Below, piece after piece: positions 60,821 through 64,000 of a DNA stretch of 64,000 nucleotides. Position 1 is the stretch's first letter; each line of letters starts with the position of its first letter. Under the pieces are notes generated by a model. The model was not told where the DNA came from. It did not search any database and saw only the letters and a list, made by a program, of their open reading frames with translations. Origin of the DNA: Haliscomenobacter hydrossis DSM 1100 (GTDB lineage: Bacteria > Bacteroidota > Bacteroidia > Chitinophagales > Saprospiraceae); assembly GCF_000212735.1 (NCBI RefSeq), contig NC_015510.1:310001-374000 (forward strand). Direction: 5' to 3'. Both the position numbers and the translations under genes were made by a program.

Positions 60821-61870
60821 ATGAAGCAAACCATACTTTTTTCGATCCTGTTTTTGCCATTTTTGGTGAAACTACAGGCGCAAGACCCCCGCTTCGCCCA
60901 ATTTTATGCCTCCCCCCTTCACGTCAATCCCGCTATGGCGGGTGTAACCAGCGGCTCAGCACGTTTGGCGGTCAATTACCGCGACTTGTATTACAGTCTA
61001 TTGGGCAGCAAACCATTCAGAACCATTTCTGCCAGTTGGGACCAGCGGTTTCGGGCGGTGCAGAAAGATTATTTTGCCATCAGTGGCTCCGCCATGCGCG
61101 ACCAGGCGGGTTTGGCCAATTTTCACCTGACCCAATTCAATGTAGGAGGATCCTACCTCAAACAGGTGAATGGTGGTCGTTACGCCGCCAATGAACAATA
61201 CTTGGTAGTAGGTGCTCAAATGGGGTTTGCCCAACAATCGCTCAACTGGTCGGATTTGTCCTTTTCCGCTCAATTCGATGGCAACGGGTACTTCTTTGAT
61301 CCCAACGCACCCAGTAATGAAGCATTTGATGGCCAGAGCAGCAATCCATACCTCGATTTTAATGCCGGTGGTTTGTGGTATGCCGTATGGGACGACAACA
61401 AGAGTTTGTACCTGGGTGGAGCGATGCATCATCTAAATACACCCTCGGCTTCCTTTACCGGCGACGATCAGGTGCGCATTTTCAGGCGCTACACGGTACA
61501 CGGTGGCGGAGAACTGCCCCTCACCAAACAATTGAGCCTGATGCCCGCCTTTTTGTTCATGCGCCAGGGGCCGATGATGAGTACAACCCTGGGGGCAAAC
61601 ATTCGCTACACCAATCGCGAGTGGAAAGAACTCGCCCTGCGCACGGGCATCTGGAGCCACGTCAACAACCGCGCCGACCGAGGCCTGGGGCTGGATGCCG
61701 TGATTATTGCGGCCATTTTTGAACTGGAAAAATGGAACCTTGGGTTCAGTTACGATATTACTTCCTCGGGCTTGAGTGCCTCAAATTATTCGCGGGGTGC
61801 TTTTGAAATGTCCTTAACTTATATCCGGCCTGACCGGAGTCGGTCGCGGTTGATTTGTCCGAAGTTGTAA
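60821..61870 (+). CDS. PorP/SprF-family T9SS-associated outer-membrane protein
   Basis: 349 aa. Signal peptide MKQTILFSILFLPFLVKLQA, then QDPRFAQFYASPLHVNPAMAG, the hallmark start of PorP/SprF proteins, and later WDQRFRA, YFFDPNAPSNEAFDG. These barrels act with PorK/N-like components or anchor gliding adhesins. No adhesin gene is adjacent in the window. It is divergent from the PorV-like gene. Confidence 0.92.
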   Translation: MKQTILFSILFLPFLVKLQAQDPRFAQFYASPLHVNPAMAGVTSGSARLAVNYRDLYYSLLGSKPFRTISASWDQRFRAVQKDYFAISGSAMRDQAGLANFHLTQFNVGGSYLKQVNGGRYAANEQYLVVGAQMGFAQQSLNWSDLSFSAQFDGNGYFFDPNAPSNEAFDGQSSNPYLDFNAGGLWYAVWDDNKSLYLGGAMHHLNTPSASFTGDDQVRIFRRYTVHGGGELPLTKQLSLMPAFLFMRQGPMMSTTLGANIRYTNREWKELALRTGIWSHVNNRADRGLGLDAVIIAAIFELEKWNLGFSYDITSSGLSASNYSRGAFEMSLTYIRPDRSRSRLICPKL

Positions 61871-61938
61871 GCATAAAGTGGTCTATGATAAAAATATAGT
61901 TTAGTACAGCTATTATTTCCCCTAAAACTAAATCAGTG

Positions 61939-64000
61939 ATGACCAAAAAATGTTTTGCCCTTTTCATTGGCATCAATGGATACACCAAGTGCAATCCACT
62001 TTCTGGCTGTATCAATGACGTGCTCGCCATGAGCGATTATTTTGAGGCATTTTGCAACAAAAACGAATTGGAACCCCATTTTACGTATTTGTTGGAACCT
62101 TCGGGCAAAAATGAAGCCTCAAAATTGCAGAATCTGGATGTAAAATACACCCCGCCCACCCGTGCCAACATTATTGCAGCGACTCGCGCGATGTTCAAAC
62201 AAGCCGATCCGCAGCGAGGAGACCACTGTCTGTTTTACTACAGTGGCCATGGTTCAAGCATGCGTGCACCCGCCGAGTTTTCGAACTATGAATCCAGTGG
62301 TCGGCTACAAACCCTGGTGTGCATCGATAGCCGGGACCCAGGGAACCGCGACCTCATCGATAAAGAATTGGGTTATCTCTTTGCCGAAGGTTTGCACGAC
62401 AAAGCATTCGATCCCGACCATGAAGAGCGCCCAGGTGTACATTTTTTATCCATCATGGATTGTTGTCATTCCGGTAACAATACCCGAGGCAAACAGCGCG
62501 AGGCTTTTCCACGGATGGTAGCTGGTACCAACCAACTACAATCTGCCGCCGAGTTGGAAGGTTTTGATCCCAAAGGCAATGTTTTTTATGCCCCTTTGGT
62601 CAATGGCAAAGTAGATCGCTACAATGGCCTGCACCATGCCCGATACATTGGTTTTTCAGCCTCACGCGACCATGAATCGGCTCATGAAATGGAGTTTGCA
62701 GGGTCCATTGATGGAACAGCAAATGAGCTGGCAAGGCATGGCGTTTTTACCTGGAGCTTGTTGCGGGCACTTTACCGCAGCGGAGGCAGTTTAAGTTATG
62801 CAGAAATCATGCGCCGGGTGGAAGCCGAAGTACGCAACCAGATTAGTCGGCAAATGCCACTCCTATGGACGCAAGGTGGAAGCCGTGATGATGAGTTGGG
62901 CTTTTTCCGTGCTAAGCGGCTGGATGTAGCCGAGGGCAATTTTCAAATCTCCTTTAAAGAGGGTGTTTGGTCCATCAATGCGGGAGAATTGCATGGCATC
63001 ATGACTCCGGCTACTGCGGATCAAAAAAACCAATTTATCACGACCGATGGCAGTAAACGCATTATAGATGTAAAACAGGTGGAAACGAGCCGCAGCATCC
63101 TCGATGCCAGTCAATTTACGGAAGCAGACCGAGACAAACTGTTGAATGCCAGCATCCATCAATTGGCGTTCACGCCATACTTTGTTGGCTTTGACGCAGC
63201 CATGAGTGCTGATCAACGTGAACTGCTCAAGGGGGTTTTTAACAAGCTGTTCAAAGATAAGGCAGCCTTTGTAGCCATCTCAAAAAACAAAGGGCAAACA
63301 CCCCATTTTTTGATCAAAAGTGTAGTGGATAAAAAGAAACGAACATTTTACATCCTGACCAAGCCCGATAGCAACGTTCCTTTGTTTCCGCCACAAGTAT
63401 CTCCGCAAAATTTTGTTGTTGATTTGAATCAGGTGGGTAAGTGGCACCATACTTTGGCCATAGCCAATCCAGCCGTGGAAGAGCGATTCCGCAAAGACAT
63501 AGAAGTTGAAATTCAGGTGATGGAAGGCCAAAGAATGACGGAAGAAACGGCTAGTGAATTTGCACGCATTGACTGGAAAACCCGGCTGATCAACCCAGAT
63601 CAAGTAACCCTGCGCTATGTCAACAAAACCCCTCCGAAAATAAAGGTTAAAATCAGCAATACCAGCAATTTCGACAAATATTGGGTGGGCACCCTGTACC
63701 TGGATTCCCAATTTGGCATCGACCCCAGCTTCAGCCCGGTCACCCAAATTGGTGCCAATGCCGAATCCCCTTTTGTACAGCTGATGGCTCATGGTTTACC
63801 CATCATCAGCAATAATCTGGATACTGCTTACCACAAGTATGGGGTGACTGAAATCACCGATTACCTCTTGATCTTTGTCGCAGCCGACCCCTTTGATTTG
63901 CAATATTTCCGCCAACCGGGCATCCCTTTGGGCGAACCCAACCGAGATGCCGCCTCATTCTGGGATGAGGAAGAGCAAGAAGAACACCTGTGGTTTACCA
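61939..64000 (+). CDS. Caspase-like (C14) protein, 3' truncated by window
   Basis: At least 687 codons and open at the window end. The caspase-fold catalytic dyad is intact: His104 in FYYSGHGSSM and Cys176 in IMDCCHSGN. KKCFALFIGINGYTKCNPL is the first strand and SGCINDVLAM the following loop. About residues 330-687 are an uncharacterised region containing beta-rich text (VKISNTSNFDKYWVGTLYLD). Bacterial caspase-like proteins act in signalling, maturation or self-killing defence. Adaptor domains may lie beyond the window. The frame starts 68 bp after the PorP/SprF-type gene. Confidence 0.88.
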   Translation, partial: MTKKCFALFIGINGYTKCNPLSGCINDVLAMSDYFEAFCNKNELEPHFTYLLEPSGKNEASKLQNLDVKYTPPTRANIIAATRAMFKQADPQRGDHCLFYYSGHGSSMRAPAEFSNYESSGRLQTLVCIDSRDPGNRDLIDKELGYLFAEGLHDKAFDPDHEERPGVHFLSIMDCCHSGNNTRGKQREAFPRMVAGTNQLQSAAELEGFDPKGNVFYAPLVNGKVDRYNGLHHARYIGFSASRDHESAHEMEFAGSIDGTANELARHGVFTWSLLRALYRSGGSLSYAEIMRRVEAEVRNQISRQMPLLWTQGGSRDDELGFFRAKRLDVAEGNFQISFKEGVWSINAGELHGIMTPATADQKNQFITTDGSKRIIDVKQVETSRSILDASQFTEADRDKLLNASIHQLAFTPYFVGFDAAMSADQRELLKGVFNKLFKDKAAFVAISKNKGQTPHFLIKSVVDKKKRTFYILTKPDSNVPLFPPQVSPQNFVVDLNQVGKWHHTLAIANPAVEERFRKDIEVEIQVMEGQRMTEETASEFARIDWKTRLINPDQVTLRYVNKTPPKIKVKISNTSNFDKYWVGTLYLDSQFGIDPSFSPVTQIGANAESPFVQLMAHGLPIISNNLDTAYHKYGVTEITDYLLIFVAADPFDLQYFRQPGIPLGEPNRDAASFWDEEEQEEHLWFT

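Overview
The window looks like a chromosomal segment of a Bacteroidota bacterium, most likely a Saprospiria / Haliscomenobacter-type organism. The evidence is: T9SS-associated PorP/SprF and PorV-like outer-membrane proteins, DUF3810, DUF4159, WG-repeat and caspase-like proteins, futalosine-type menaquinone synthesis, a TlpA protein with a DUF4369-like N-terminus, and several copies of the Bacteroidota promoter TTG-N20-TAnnTTTG. Genus-level naming is inference from gene content. The 5' edge cuts an amylosucrase-like gene and the 3' edge cuts a caspase-like gene.

Layout. 1-7.8 kb: amylosucrase-like GH13 with a C-terminal CBM20-like domain, two secreted protease/FGE-like fusion paralogues, a secreted protein of unknown function and a membrane protein with an EAD11-like N-terminus. 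7.9-15.5 kb: orphan radical SAM protein, TlpA-type thioredoxin, and the fdx-iscX-kdsC-UbiA-maf-recQ run. 15.7-19 kb: a glycosyltransferase carrying an in-frame 8-bp tandem repeat, and a GH32 lipoprotein. 19-23 kb: an AT-rich island with a lipoprotein gene cleanly split by an ISKra4-type element and a zinc-metallopeptidase-like gene. 23-42.8 kb: housekeeping genes (tRNA-Arg, two tRNA-Leu, rsmE, rseP, hscB, miaA, SUI1, trxA, DUF58, PPK2, S4 protein, AT-hook protein, selD-mnmH-hemF, nucleoside phosphorylase), plus a degenerate S46-family pseudoprotease. 42.8-46 kb: an Rpn-type PD-(D/E)XK protein, an orphan decayed CRISPR array invaded by GC-rich palindromic elements, a GIY-YIG protein and a membrane protein. 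46-52 kb: transaldolase-like enzyme, a candidate structured RNA with its own promoter and terminator, a large WG-repeat protein and holA. 52-59 kb: a four-gene set (DUF1549/DUF1553 cytochrome, DUF1501, TIM-barrel isomerase-like, membrane cytochrome c). 59-64 kb: mqnB, PorV-like, PorP/SprF-like and the caspase-like protein.

The most unusual theme is a set of inverted repeats built from short degenerate 'words' (gttgaa, ggttcg, cacagatt, cacaaag, agcaatgagc). Many begin in, or within a few bases of, a stop codon. Related word-repeat DNA also lies inside a glycosyltransferase reading frame (8-bp unit, possible phase variation). A GC-rich palindrome family is mixed into the CRISPR array, forms the loop of one word-repeat hairpin, and supplies the C-terminus of the GIY-YIG protein. 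Other points of interest are the S46 homologue that has lost all three catalytic residues and apparently its ATG, the candidate RNA at about 47.2-47.3 kb, and the clean IS insertion with an 8-bp target duplication and an A-rich slippery site.
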